The notes beneath the pieces were generated by a model. It did no database searches, had not been told where the DNA came from, and saw nothing but the letters and a program-made list of their open reading frames with translations. From RGIG3701 sp030530205 (GTDB taxonomy: Bacteria > Planctomycetota > Planctomycetia > Pirellulales > Thermoguttaceae): 24,481 nt of DNA. Shown here piece by piece: positions 15,775 to 24,448 of the stretch. Position 1 is the first letter of the stretch, and each line of letters begins with the position of its first letter. The stretch is taken from assembly GCA_030530205.1 (NCBI GenBank), contig JAUMVK010000057.1, positions 1-24,481 of the forward strand. Direction: 5' to 3'. The position numbers and the translations under genes are program-made.

Positions 15775-17163
15775 TTAAATACGCTTTTTCCAGGCGTCGA
15801 TCTGTTTCCGGACCTCCACCGCGGCGGTGGAGCCGTAGCTCTGGAACGCCTCGATCGCTTTGCGCACGCCGAGGATCTCGTAAACGCTTTCGTCCAGTTC
15901 GGGGCACTCGGCCTGGAATTCGGCCAGCGGAAGCTCGGCCAGCGCGATGCCGCGGTTCATGGCAGAACGGACGAGCCGCCCGACCATTCCGTGCGCCGTG
16001 CGCTGGGGAATGCCGCGCTTGATGAGGAACTCCATGAAAGTCGTGGCGTCGAGGTAGCCTTTCTCAAGCCGGGCCTCGATCGCTTCCCGGTTCAGTTTCG
16101 TGTCGCGTACCAGATCGGCCGCCAGGTCGAGCGCCGCCGAAACCGTGTCGTACGCGTCGAAAACCGGCTCTTTGTCTTCCTGAAGGTCGCGATTGTACGC
16201 CAGGATCAGCCCCTTCACGAGGACCATGAGGGTCTGCAAATCGCCGATGACGCGCGCCGTTTTGCCGCGGATCAGCTCCAGAACGTCCGGGTTCACCTTT
16301 TGAGGCATGATGCTCGACCCGGTGCAGAACTTCTGCGGGAGTTTGAGGAAACCGTACTCGCAGGTGGACCAGAGGATCCACTCTTCCGCCCACGTGCTCA
16401 AATGCTCGGCAATGAGCGAAAGGCAAAACGTGAATTCCAGCGCAAAATCCCGGTCGCTCGAAACGTCCAGTGAGTTGGCGGCCACGCGCTCGAAACCGAG
16501 TAGGCGCGCCGTTTCGAACCGGTCGATCGGGATGGAAGTCCCGGCCAGCGCCGCGGCGCCGAGGGAAAGCGTGTTCACCCGTTTCCGGCAGTCGGCCAGA
16601 CGCTCCCGGTCCCGCGCGTATTTTTCCACATAGCAGAGCCAGTAGTGAGGCGCAAGCACCGGCTGGGCGCGCTGCGTGTGCGTGTAACCCGGCAAAATGC
16701 AGTCGAAATCCCCGTCGCAGCGGTCAACGAACGATTTCTGGAGGTTCGCAAGCAGACCGTCCAGCGAGTCGATCGCGTCGCGGACCCAGAGGCGGAAGTC
16801 GGTCGAAACCTGGTCGTTTCGGCTCCGGCCCGTGTGCAGTTTACGCCCCGTGTCGCCGATGCGGTTGATCAGCTCCTTCTCGACGTGCATGTGAATGTCC
16901 TCGAGCTTGAGCGAGTACTCGAAATTCCCCGCCTCGATGTCGCGCAGGATCCCCTCAAGCCCGTCCCGGATCGCAGCGGCTTCCGCGTCGGTAAGGACGC
17001 CGACCTTGGCGAGCATTGCGGCATGAGCCTGCGAGCCGCGAATGTCCTGGCGGTACAAACGCCGGTCAAAACTGATGCTTTCGGTGAATTTTTCCATTCT
17101 GGGGTCGGCGGCCTCTTCAAAAACCCCGCCCCACGCTTTATTCGCAGCTTGAGACTGACTCAC
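15775..17163 (-). CDS. argH: Argininosuccinate lyase
   Basis: 462 residues from the GTG chosen here, a normal ArgH length. The enzyme splits argininosuccinate into arginine and fumarate, the last step of arginine synthesis, as a cytoplasmic homotetramer. Seen: AWGGVFEEAADPRMEKFTES at the N-terminus, HTGRSRNDQ (about 110-118), the GYTHTQRAQPV block, and the family signature GSSIMPQKVNPD (282-293) with its catalytic serine. I prefer GTG at 17163 because GGAG lies six bases upstream (17170-17173); the in-frame TTG at 17175 would add four residues but has no ribosome binding site. It is first in the minus-strand run; a TATAAT lies about 90 bases upstream. No other arginine genes are in the window. 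Confidence 0.95.
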   Translation of the reverse strand: MSQSQAANKAWGGVFEEAADPRMEKFTESISFDRRLYRQDIRGSQAHAAMLAKVGVLTDAEAAAIRDGLEGILRDIEAGNFEYSLKLEDIHMHVEKELINRIGDTGRKLHTGRSRNDQVSTDFRLWVRDAIDSLDGLLANLQKSFVDRCDGDFDCILPGYTHTQRAQPVLAPHYWLCYVEKYARDRERLADCRKRVNTLSLGAAALAGTSIPIDRFETARLLGFERVAANSLDVSSDRDFALEFTFCLSLIAEHLSTWAEEWILWSTCEYGFLKLPQKFCTGSSIMPQKVNPDVLELIRGKTARVIGDLQTLMVLVKGLILAYNRDLQEDKEPVFDAYDTVSAALDLAADLVRDTKLNREAIEARLEKGYLDATTFMEFLIKRGIPQRTAHGMVGRLVRSAMNRGIALAELPLAEFQAECPELDESVYEILGVRKAIEAFQSYGSTAAVEVRKQIDAWKKRI

Positions 17164-17169
17164 AATGAA

Positions 17170-17173
17170 CTCC
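17170..17173 (-). promoter_or_regulatory. Ribosome binding site that sets the argH start
   Basis: GGAG on the minus strand, with a six-base spacer before GTG (17163-17161). It lies inside the longer TTG-initiated reading frame, which favours the shorter protein beginning with Ser-Gln-Ser-Gln after the start residue. Confidence 0.6.
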
Positions 17174-17252
17174 AATGATTGATTCGTTCTTTGATCGAAA
17201 TATACTTTCCCTTAATCCAGTTTTTCGGCAAACTGTACCGATTGCACTTAAT

Positions 17253-17279
17253 ATTATACCGGAGTTTGAAGAAAAATCC
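17253..17279 (-). promoter_or_regulatory. Probable argH promoter
   Basis: The minus strand reads a perfect -10 TATAAT (17258-17253), in an AT-rich stretch of the 268-base divergent gap between argH and the SpoA-protein gene. No good -35 is present at 16-18 bases (the nearest is TGGATT-like), so the call depends on the -10. The rest of the gap holds no gene or clear motif that I can support. A weak TTGACG near 17358 on the plus strand has no matching -10. Confidence 0.45.
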
Positions 17280-17431
17280 AGTACTCCTTGCTTAAAATTT
17301 GACGAATAAAAAGAGTTTGCCGAACGGAAGGGGCGCAAGTTTCAAGAAAGGAGGGGTTTTGACGATAGTAAGGAATGAAACGGCAGTAAAGCCACCCGGT
17401 TTTAAATACACTTTCACCCGGTTCCGAAATC

Positions 17432-19090
17432 ATGAGCGAAACCTCCTTAAACTCCCAGTTTCCTGCGTCGCCCGAGGACTCCAAACCCCTCGGTGAGGAG
17501 GAATTTCTTGAAAGTCTGAACCTTGCCGCTCCGAAATCGGACGGGGCCGGAGTTCAGCTCGATTCCGGCCGAACATCGCCTTTTTTGCTGAATCTCGCGG
17601 GGAGTCTGGAGCGTTTTCTCGACGTGGTGGGGGAGGTTTTTGAACTCTCGCTGACATCGGAAAACGGCGTTTCCCGGAAACGGCCGAGGACGTTCGAAGG
17701 GGACGGTTTTGCGGTTTCATTCCCGTTTGAGGAGGGAATCGGTGTCTTTTTGGCAGCTGACGGAGGCGAAATTCTGGCCTCCTGGCTGCAAAACCCGGGA
17801 ATTGCGGGCAAGTCTCGCATTTTACTTCTGGCCAATGAGCTGGAAAGGCTTTTCTCGTCGGATCAGGACGGAACATCCGATCCTGAAAACAGCGAAGAAA
17901 CTCCTTCGGAGACGAAACCCTTTTACACGGGCCCGGATTTTTTCTATGGGCGAATTACCGGGCTGGAATCGCTTTTCGAAGCGCTCCCGATGGAAACCCT
18001 GGCGAAATTCCGCTCGTTTACAATCCGGAAATTCGACGGGCGTGAAGGGTACGCGTGGATGTTTGGCCCTCTCTCCTCGGCAGAAATTTTGGTGGATCAC
18101 GAGGTCCCGTGCGACGCCAGCACGCGGAGCGTGGAGAGTCCGCGGCCTGTCCGCTCGCTTGAGTGCGTGGAGGTGGAGACTGCGGGGACGACGCTTCCAG
18201 CGTCGTCAATAGAACCCTCTGCCGATTCGGGGACGACGCTTCCAGCGTCGTCAACAGAACCCCCTGCCTTTTCCGAAACGATTTACCGTTTTCACTTCCG
18301 CACACCGCTTTACTCGCCGAAAATGCGGGCACGGCGCGAAGAATTCATACTTTCGCAGATTCGTTACGAACACCCGATGAATACCCAGCGGTGGCGCGTG
18401 AGGGCGAAAAAAACATCGGAACGGTTTCTTTGTGAGATTCAGGCTGCGATGCTTATCGCGGCTTATTCCCGCTCTGTCGTTCCAGTTCCCTCCCCTGTTC
18501 CGACACAGCCCACACTTCAAATTCCCCCAATGACATCGCTCGTGGAGACGAAAATCCCGTGCGAGGGGATCGATCCCGTGCAGATCGTGGATTTTCAATC
18601 GTTCGTGGATGAACCGTTTGAACCGGTTTCCGTCACGCTGTCGGACTGGTCGGAAAATTCTTTCATCGTTTCGAGTCTGATCGAACCGGAAAAAACGACC
18701 GATGTATCGCACGAGGGTGAAATTCAGCCGGAAATGCTGATGGAAACGGACGTGAAAGCCGAACCGATCGAACTGCCGCACGTGATGACGCCTTTCGCGG
18801 AGGATTTTTCGGAAGAGGAGGAAACGGAAGCGTTCCCGGCTCTCACCGCTCCGGTTGACGTTCAGAAAATGCTGGAAGTCCCTGTTCCGGTTTCGATCCT
18901 GCTCGGCCGCAGAAGGGTTTCGGTCTCGGAAATTCTGGGCTGGAAAAAAGGGACCATTCTGAATTTGGGTCAAAAAATCGACAAAACTTGCGAAGTTTTT
19001 GTAAATGGAGGTTGCGCAGGACGCGGATTTCCGGTAGAATACGAAAACCGGGTGGGTGCCCGGGTCCAAGACCTCCGTTTACATAAATAG
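17432..19090 (+). CDS. Protein with C-terminal SpoA (FliN/FliM-like) domain
   Basis: 552 residues. The last 75 or so (475-550) match the SpoA fold of FliN/FliM and type III secretion sorting-platform proteins: VPVPVSILLGRRRVSVSEIL, then a WKKGTILNLGQ turn, VFVNGGCAGRG and VGARVQDL. In flagella this domain builds the switch C-ring. The first 250 residues look folded but unrecognised. The middle and residues 345-470 are Pro/Glu/Ser/Thr-rich and probably disordered. No flagellar, secretion or chemotaxis gene is nearby, so its partner is unknown. Residues 252-281 come from two tandem copies of a palindromic repeat (TTLPASS twice) and look like an insertion. No clear Shine-Dalgarno precedes the ATG. 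It lies 69 bases upstream of lnt. Confidence 0.8.
   Translation: MSETSLNSQFPASPEDSKPLGEEEFLESLNLAAPKSDGAGVQLDSGRTSPFLLNLAGSLERFLDVVGEVFELSLTSENGVSRKRPRTFEGDGFAVSFPFEEGIGVFLAADGGEILASWLQNPGIAGKSRILLLANELERLFSSDQDGTSDPENSEETPSETKPFYTGPDFFYGRITGLESLFEALPMETLAKFRSFTIRKFDGREGYAWMFGPLSSAEILVDHEVPCDASTRSVESPRPVRSLECVEVETAGTTLPASSIEPSADSGTTLPASSTEPPAFSETIYRFHFRTPLYSPKMRARREEFILSQIRYEHPMNTQRWRVRAKKTSERFLCEIQAAMLIAAYSRSVVPVPSPVPTQPTLQIPPMTSLVETKIPCEGIDPVQIVDFQSFVDEPFEPVSVTLSDWSENSFIVSSLIEPEKTTDVSHEGEIQPEMLMETDVKAEPIELPHVMTPFAEDFSEEEETEAFPALTAPVDVQKMLEVPVPVSILLGRRRVSVSEILGWKKGTILNLGQKIDKTCEVFVNGGCAGRGFPVEYENRVGARVQDLRLHK
18184..18223. repeat. Palindromic repeat inside the SpoA-protein gene, copy A
   Basis: Core at 18184-18207: GGG, then the arms GACGACGCT and AGCGTCGTC, a perfect 9-bp stem around TCC, followed by 16 bases that are also repeated. 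It encodes GTTLPASS and part of the linker. The core is the reverse complement, with one or two mismatches, of the repeats at 24407-24431 and 24449-24473. Confidence 0.75.
18229..18268. repeat. Palindromic repeat inside the SpoA-protein gene, copy B
   Basis: A tandem copy of the preceding repeat with a 45-base period (15 codons), so the reading frame is kept. The 40 bases differ from copy A at about two positions (AATAGAACCCTC versus AACAGAACCCCC). The same perfect 9-bp stem is present, and it encodes GTTLPASSTEPPA. Confidence 0.75.
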
Positions 19091-19092
19091 TA

Positions 19093-19134
19093 AAAACGAA
19101 AAGTCGGGAATGATCCCGGGACACGATTCGTTTT
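19093..19134 (+). terminator. Nested hairpin between the SpoA-protein gene and lnt
   Basis: An outer stem, AAAACGAA (19093-19100) with TTCGTTTT (19127-19134), encloses an inner CGGGA-ATGA-TCCCG hairpin (19105-19118). It lies just after the SpoA-protein stop and 25 bases before the lnt start, and ends in TTTT. It could be a weak intrinsic terminator or an attenuator in the lnt leader; the short T-run keeps confidence low. Confidence 0.4.
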
Positions 19135-19159
19135 CACTGTTCCTTCTGAAAGGCGTTCC

Positions 19160-20902
19160 GTGTTCCTGACTTCGCGATTTTTCACGTTTCTGCTCGTTTT
19201 GCACGTTCTGTGTTACGCTCTGGCTTTGCCCCTGGTTGGGTGGAAATGGCTGATTTTCCCGGCACTGGCGGCGGTCACGCTTCCGGTTTTGCCGCGGAGG
19301 CTTCCGGGAAAGCACCCGTACGGGAAACTGTGGTTTGCGGGGTTCTGCTTCTGGTTTTACGTCACGCACTTCGTGAGGTTTCCGCACTGGATCAATTACG
19401 GCCTCTGGGTCGCTCTGGGGGCGTACCTGGGCGTTTACCTTCCGCTTTTCACGGCCTGCGCGCGGCGTTTGTACCACTGGCGGCTTCCGAGACTTTTTTA
19501 TCCGGTTCTTGGCCGAAGGGTTTTTTCACCCGTTTTTCGGACACTCGCTTTTCTGTTTTCAGTCACGATGAGCTGGGCCGCCTGCGATGTACTGCGCGGG
19601 TGGGTCCTTTCCGGCTTTATGATGGGTTCCGCCGCAGACGTTTTCTGGCGTGACCCGATTTGGCTCCAGACCGCCGACCTGTTTGGTCAGTGGGGCGTTT
19701 CGTCGTTTCTGGCTTTTTTGAGCGCCTGCATGGTTTTGATCGTCTGCGGCCTGGCTTGGGAGTTCAACCGCAAAATGAATCTTGATCTCGTGAAAGTCCC
19801 GCTCGTCTGCCTGATTTTCGGTCTGATTTTCCTCCTTGGTTACGGCGACTGGCGGCTTCATCAGCCCAATCCCAACGATCCGTGTGGGACCATCGCGCTC
19901 TTGCAGGGAGACGTGCCGGCCGCCCTGAAAATCACTCCCGAGCTGATCGAGAAAACCGATACAACTTACTCAAAACTCGTGCAGGAAGTCCGTATGCGGG
20001 GGAATGTCGATTTGGTGGTTTACCCGGAGTTTATTTACAGAGCCCCCGTGGTTTTCGCGGAGCCAAACGCCTATCAGCCCCCCGAGATTTTGGATGAGGC
20101 CGGAAACCCGGTCGATCCGGCGGTTTATCAAAGCTGGCTCGAAGAAGCGTCCCGGCAGTCACAGCAAGACCTTCTGAACTTCGCCCACTATGGGATTGGA
20201 ACGCAGTTTCTGGCCGGATGTACGACCTTTTATTTTGGAAAAGATCGTCAGGAAATATACAACTCAGCGATTCTGGTGGGCCCGCAGACGGAAAAGCTGA
20301 ATCTGTCATCAGAGTACCACAAGATGATCCTCGTTCCGTTCGGTGAGTACGTTCCACTTGTCCCAACGCTCAGGAAGTGGTTTCCGAAAATTGAGGAGTT
20401 TCTCCCGATCGCATCGCAAGACGCGGGAAACAAACCGGTTTGCGTGACTTTTCAGACGAAAGAAGGGCGCGAAATGCGGGCGAGTTTGAACATTTGTTAT
20501 GAGTCGGCCCTGAGCCGTCTGACCCGCCGCCAGATCGCGGGCCTCAGAAAAGAAGGAATGGAACCGGACTGCATCATCAACCTGACGAATAACGGGTGGT
20601 TCGGCTATTCGCACGAGACGCGGATGCACGAGGCGTGCGGCGTTCTGCGGGCGATCGAAAACCGGAAACCTTTCCTGACCGCGGCGAACTGGGGAATTAC
20701 CGCGTCCATTAACTCAAACGGCCGGATCCTCGATGAAGTTCCGGCCGGTAAATCTCAGGTTTTGTACACAAGCGTTCAACCGGACCCGCGCCGCACGGTC
20801 TTCACCGCGTGGGGTGGGGTCCTGCTTTGGATCCCGCTTGCCGTGATGGCGTTTGCTTTCAGCCCAGGCGTTTCTTTCCGTTCTTTCCGCGCGAAATCAT
20901 GA
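19160..20902 (+). CDS. lnt: Apolipoprotein N-acyltransferase
   Basis: 580 residues. Lnt transfers an acyl chain from phospholipid to the N-terminal cysteine of lipoproteins, the last maturation step, in the inner membrane of diderms. Seen: about six hydrophobic segments over residues 5-240, a nitrilase-like domain (about 245-545), and a last membrane helix near 555-575. The Glu-Lys-Cys triad is intact: Glu290 in VVYPEF, Lys388 in EYHKMILVPFGEYVP, Cys446 in NICYES. The start is GTG with AAGG six bases before it. The 3' end overlaps, by 44 bases, the end of the convergent PEP-CTERM gene. It is somewhat longer than E. coli Lnt (512), with an insert around residues 300-340. Confidence 0.93.
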   Translation: MFLTSRFFTFLLVLHVLCYALALPLVGWKWLIFPALAAVTLPVLPRRLPGKHPYGKLWFAGFCFWFYVTHFVRFPHWINYGLWVALGAYLGVYLPLFTACARRLYHWRLPRLFYPVLGRRVFSPVFRTLAFLFSVTMSWAACDVLRGWVLSGFMMGSAADVFWRDPIWLQTADLFGQWGVSSFLAFLSACMVLIVCGLAWEFNRKMNLDLVKVPLVCLIFGLIFLLGYGDWRLHQPNPNDPCGTIALLQGDVPAALKITPELIEKTDTTYSKLVQEVRMRGNVDLVVYPEFIYRAPVVFAEPNAYQPPEILDEAGNPVDPAVYQSWLEEASRQSQQDLLNFAHYGIGTQFLAGCTTFYFGKDRQEIYNSAILVGPQTEKLNLSSEYHKMILVPFGEYVPLVPTLRKWFPKIEEFLPIASQDAGNKPVCVTFQTKEGREMRASLNICYESALSRLTRRQIAGLRKEGMEPDCIINLTNNGWFGYSHETRMHEACGVLRAIENRKPFLTAANWGITASINSNGRILDEVPAGKSQVLYTSVQPDPRRTVFTAWGGVLLWIPLAVMAFAFSPGVSFRSFRAKS

Positions 20903-23900
20903 AAAGGCCCGAAATGCCCACGAGGAGCAAAATCCACGTGGTCGGTTCCGGCACCGCGCCATGATCCAGACGGATGTAGCCATCACCGCCGGCCATCAAC
21001 CCTTCCAGATTCCAGACAGATTGCGGCAAAATGCTGTTGATCACGATCTCGGAGAAATCATAGTTCGCGTCGGCAACATTGAAGAGCTGCGTGTCGGCAA
21101 GGAATGTCGGATCGCCCGCGACGTTGATCGTCAGCGAACCGGTCAGGTCGGCCTGGCCCGTGATCTCGAGTGAGTCGTGCGCACCGCTGGCGGCGTCGAT
21201 GTTCATGACGATTTCCGCGTTCTCGCCCATTGTATAATTACCCGTGACCTTCACGTTCCTGTAGTTTTGCGTGATCGTCGCAAACGGGGCGCTCGCATCG
21301 AGCAGGTTCGTCGTGGAAACGACGGCCCCGCCATCTCCGAGTTTCTGCATGTTCATTTCCGTCAGGTTGTTCCCGCCGTAGCCGTCGTAGTACTGCATCG
21401 TGAAGTCGTGCAAACCGGGCGTGAGGTGAATGGCCGTGGAAATGGAAGGTCTGCCCCACGGGTCGCCGTAGTCCAGGAGCGTCATGTGTGCGACGCACTC
21501 GCCGTCCACGTAGAGGAAACCGCCGTCATCGCCTTTGAAGTTGAATTTGTAGTCGCCTTCGGAATCGATGGAGATCTTGCCTTCATAAACGATCGTGAAG
21601 TATTCCAGGTTAAGATTCTGGGGGAGGTAATTGGCGATGGAAGCCGACCCGACGGTGATGGTCGAGGGGGTGGTGACCCCGGTTTGCGGGTAATCCGTCA
21701 CATCCGATTTGGCTTTCGCCCAGAAATCGGCGATGGTCTCTGGCGATTTATCTTTTACCTGCGCGTCTCTGGCTCCCGGGAACGCGTTGTTCGTTTTACG
21801 GGTCCAGTTCAGGGTCTGCGTGTTGATCTGGTCACCCACGTAGAGCGTTCCGCCGGATTGGGTCAGATCGCCCGTCGCCGAGGTGCCGAGGTAAAGATCG
21901 CCGCCGGTCCACGTGAGGTTCTGCGCGTTGCCGAGCCTGCTCGCGCTGACGTTTGCCGTGCCGGACATTTCCATGGCGCCCGTGCCGGTATTGCCGATCT
22001 GCAGCAGGTCGTTCGATTTCAGGACGCCACCCGAAATATTCATCGTGCCTTCTGCACTCGCAACACTTTGGCCGGCGTAAACATTCGAGACGGTCACCAT
22101 TCCACCGGTTTGGGTGTAGGTTCCCGTTCCGCGGTTTCCAACGGAAAGAACGCTTCCGGTCGCGGTTCCGCCCGCCATGTTCACGATTCCGGTCGAGTTG
22201 GGCTGGTCAGCGATGGAGAGGTAGTAACCCGACGTGAGACTTCCGCCCGTCATGTTCCACGTGCCCGTTCCGGACCGGCCGATGTTCAGCGAGTTGATCC
22301 TGACTTTTCCGCCGTTGATTTCGAGCGTTCCGGTATCCGTGCCGCCATCGCCGACGTTCAGGTCTTTCGATAGGGTAAACGCTCCGTTGTTCACGGCCAG
22401 TTTTCCATTGCCGCCAAGTCCAACGCTAAAATTGCCTGAAGTCGCATTGACGGTTCCGCCGTTTACGGTCAAGACCTGCTCCGTAGAAGACGTGATCGAG
22501 GGGCCGTTTTTCGTCACATTCAGCGTCGCGCCGGAATTGACGTTGATCGCACCGGTGATCGTGCCGTTGGACCACGTGCTCGTACCGCCGTTGACAGTCA
22601 AAGATCCGTTGAGCGTTCCACCGCTGATCTGGGTGTTTCCCGCGCTGGTCACCGGGGCCGTGAGCGTGCCGTTGGAAAGGTTCATCGTTCCGTTGCCCGT
22701 GACTGCGACCGAGGCGGCCGAGACGGAGCCGCCGGAAATGTTCAGCGCGCCTTTGCTCTGGGTCCCTACGGAAATCGCGTTTTTGACGGTCAGCGTTCCG
22801 CCCTGAACGTTAATGGTACCGTTTCCTTGCGTACTGCCTTCGTTTCCTTCACCGATGGTGATCCGGTCGGTGCAGTTGATGGTCCCGCCGGTCATCGTTA
22901 CGGTTCCGGTGGTTTTGTGTCCCACGGTGAGCCAGGCGAGATTCATCGTCCCGCCGCTGACGTCCATCGTTCCGCCCATTGTCGAGCGGTTTCCGACGCA
23001 GAAGTAGCCGTTGCTCTGGAATGTACCGCCCGAGACGACGAAATGACCACCGCCGGCTCCATCGTAATTTCCGACGTTAAACGCGCCGCCGGCGTTGACC
23101 TGCCCGCCCTCCATGTAGAGGGTCGCGGTGCCGTCGTCCGAATAAATAGACGTAATGCCGGAAAGGGTTCCGCCTGCGATGTGAAGATTATTCGTCGAAA
23201 CGGTCCCACCAAGGCCCGAGATGGTTCCGCCGCCGATCACGATGACGGACTGCGCGCCGGCGAGTGTCGCGTTCGTGGCGTTCAGCGTCGCGACGGTCGT
23301 GGTGGAAGCGCCGTCACCCACCGTCAGAGATTTGAGGCCCGGATCGGTCGTCATCGTGACGGTTCCTGATTCGATGAATGCGGCCGAGTTGGCCGTGAGC
23401 GCCTGGCCCGTGGCTCCGGCTCCATTCGTCCAGTTCGCGTCGGTGAGCGTACCGTTTCCGCCGCCCCACATATAAGCGGCCGTCCCGTTCTGCATGATGT
23501 CGGAGTAGTTCGCGATTTCGGAAGCGCCCAGCGCCCGAGTGAAGACACGGATCTCTTTCATCGTCCCGTCGTAGTAACCGCCATCAGCCCCCATACGCCC
23601 GAAGTACATCGCAGAGTTAGAGTTACGGGCATTGTTTGTGATGGTCCAGGAGGCGATCTGGGCACCGTCCTGCCACGAGGTGAGACTCGTTCCGTTGACG
23701 AGCATCGCAGCGACCGTCGGGGTGTTCAGAGTGACGGTTGCGCTGGCGGGACGGAGCGAAATGTCGGTCGGACCCGCGCCGTAACCACTGACGATCCTGT
23801 TGGCGGCGTCATAGCCGAGACCCCAGTCTCTCACCACTCCACCCTGTTCCGCGCCAACCAGACCGGAAATCTTGTAAAAAGCATCGTTCGGGTTACCGCA

Positions 23901-24266
23901 GCCGGGTTTTGCAGGGGCAAAGTTCACAAGAATCGTAAAATTGGTCTTTCCAGCGATCGGGTTTTTGGCGGCAACAACTTCAAAATACGAGCCCGGGTTG
24001 CCCGTTGCGTCTCCGGAACGTGTAAACACGACACCTCCGGCCCCATCGGAGGTTGGAAAGACGGTATTACCACCGATGACCGCAGAGATCGCATTCGCCG
24101 AGACATTATCTATACGATCGATCCAGGGCACATTTGAAGTGGCGTCCGTATTCGTATAATCACTTCCGACCCACCACGAGGTCATTCCCCCCTGTACCGC
24201 CCAAAGAGAAGGTGTGCAGGAAAAAATACCGCCAATCAATGCAAGGGAAACCAAAAATCGCTTCAT
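20859..24266 (-). CDS. Giant PEP-CTERM surface protein with beta-solenoid repeats
   Basis: 1135 residues. A signal peptide (about 1-23) is followed by a LamG/concanavalin-like domain (about 30-265, with DGTMKEIRVFTRALGASEI). A long Gly/Thr/Ser-rich solenoid (about 270-790) repeats a roughly 20-25-residue unit of the type GTMNISGGxL, as in autotransporter-associated repeats. A PA14-like domain follows (about 884-980: GDYKFNFKGDDGGFLYVDGE). A further beta region leads to the C-terminal sorting signal (1105-1135): VPEPTTW, a hydrophobic helix, and a basic RGKNGKKRLG tail. Such signals are processed by an exosortase, not found here; the product probably goes to the cell surface or matrix. GGAG seven bases before the ATG supports the start. 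Likely role: adhesion or sugar binding (inference). Confidence 0.92.
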   Translation of the reverse strand: MKRFLVSLALIGGIFSCTPSLWAVQGGMTSWWVGSDYTNTDATSNVPWIDRIDNVSANAISAVIGGNTVFPTSDGAGGVVFTRSGDATGNPGSYFEVVAAKNPIAGKTNFTILVNFAPAKPGCGNPNDAFYKISGLVGAEQGGVVRDWGLGYDAANRIVSGYGAGPTDISLRPASATVTLNTPTVAAMLVNGTSLTSWQDGAQIASWTITNNARNSNSAMYFGRMGADGGYYDGTMKEIRVFTRALGASEIANYSDIMQNGTAAYMWGGGNGTLTDANWTNGAGATGQALTANSAAFIESGTVTMTTDPGLKSLTVGDGASTTTVATLNATNATLAGAQSVIVIGGGTISGLGGTVSTNNLHIAGGTLSGITSIYSDDGTATLYMEGGQVNAGGAFNVGNYDGAGGGHFVVSGGTFQSNGYFCVGNRSTMGGTMDVSGGTMNLAWLTVGHKTTGTVTMTGGTINCTDRITIGEGNEGSTQGNGTINVQGGTLTVKNAISVGTQSKGALNISGGSVSAASVAVTGNGTMNLSNGTLTAPVTSAGNTQISGGTLNGSLTVNGGTSTWSNGTITGAINVNSGATLNVTKNGPSITSSTEQVLTVNGGTVNATSGNFSVGLGGNGKLAVNNGAFTLSKDLNVGDGGTDTGTLEINGGKVRINSLNIGRSGTGTWNMTGGSLTSGYYLSIADQPNSTGIVNMAGGTATGSVLSVGNRGTGTYTQTGGMVTVSNVYAGQSVASAEGTMNISGGVLKSNDLLQIGNTGTGAMEMSGTANVSASRLGNAQNLTWTGGDLYLGTSATGDLTQSGGTLYVGDQINTQTLNWTRKTNNAFPGARDAQVKDKSPETIADFWAKAKSDVTDYPQTGVTTPSTITVGSASIANYLPQNLNLEYFTIVYEGKISIDSEGDYKFNFKGDDGGFLYVDGECVAHMTLLDYGDPWGRPSISTAIHLTPGLHDFTMQYYDGYGGNNLTEMNMQKLGDGGAVVSTTNLLDASAPFATITQNYRNVKVTGNYTMGENAEIVMNIDAASGAHDSLEITGQADLTGSLTINVAGDPTFLADTQLFNVADANYDFSEIVINSILPQSVWNLEGLMAGGDGYIRLDHGAVPEPTTWILLLVGISGLFMISRGKNGKKRLG

Positions 24267-24309
24267 GATGACACTCCAAATAATAAAAAATTATTAGCTT
24301 ATGACGTTA

Positions 24310-24337
24310 ATTTTATGCCAGCAAATTTAAAATGCAA
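24310..24337 (-). promoter_or_regulatory. Probable promoter of the PEP-CTERM gene
   Basis: On the minus strand: TTGCAT (24337-24332), a 16-base spacer, then TAAAAT (24315-24310), within a very AT-rich stretch unlike the surrounding DNA. The leader is about 37 bases and contains a small TAATAA/TTATTA inverted repeat (24281-24296). Confidence 0.45.
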
Positions 24338-24406
24338 CCCAAAAAAGAAAAAATTTAAAAAATTTTTAGAAATTATTGAAAAAAGAAGTCATTGGGAAGA
24401 CTGCAG

Positions 24407-24431
24407 GACGACGCTGGAAACATCGTCCCCG
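24407..24431. repeat. Palindromic repeat at window end, copy C
   Basis: GACGACGCTGGAAAC followed by ATCGTCCCCG. It matches the reverse complement of the copies inside the SpoA-protein gene apart from one or two bases. It is non-coding here, upstream of the PEP-CTERM gene and beyond its promoter. Confidence 0.7.
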
Positions 24432-24448
24432 CAGAGGTTGGTTTTTGA

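Noticed and set aside
17299..17496. 65-codon plus-strand frame before the SpoA-protein gene
   Set aside because: It lacks a credible start and ribosome binding site, runs into the SpoA-protein gene in another frame and has no motif.
21177..22373. 398-codon plus-strand frame opposite the PEP-CTERM gene
   Set aside because: It arises from the repeated Gly/Thr codons of the solenoid and has no start context or known motif.
22000..23300. Repetitive stretch that might be a tandem DNA repeat array
   Set aside because: The repetition is at protein level (solenoid units of varying length); the DNA units are too diverged for a DNA repeat array.
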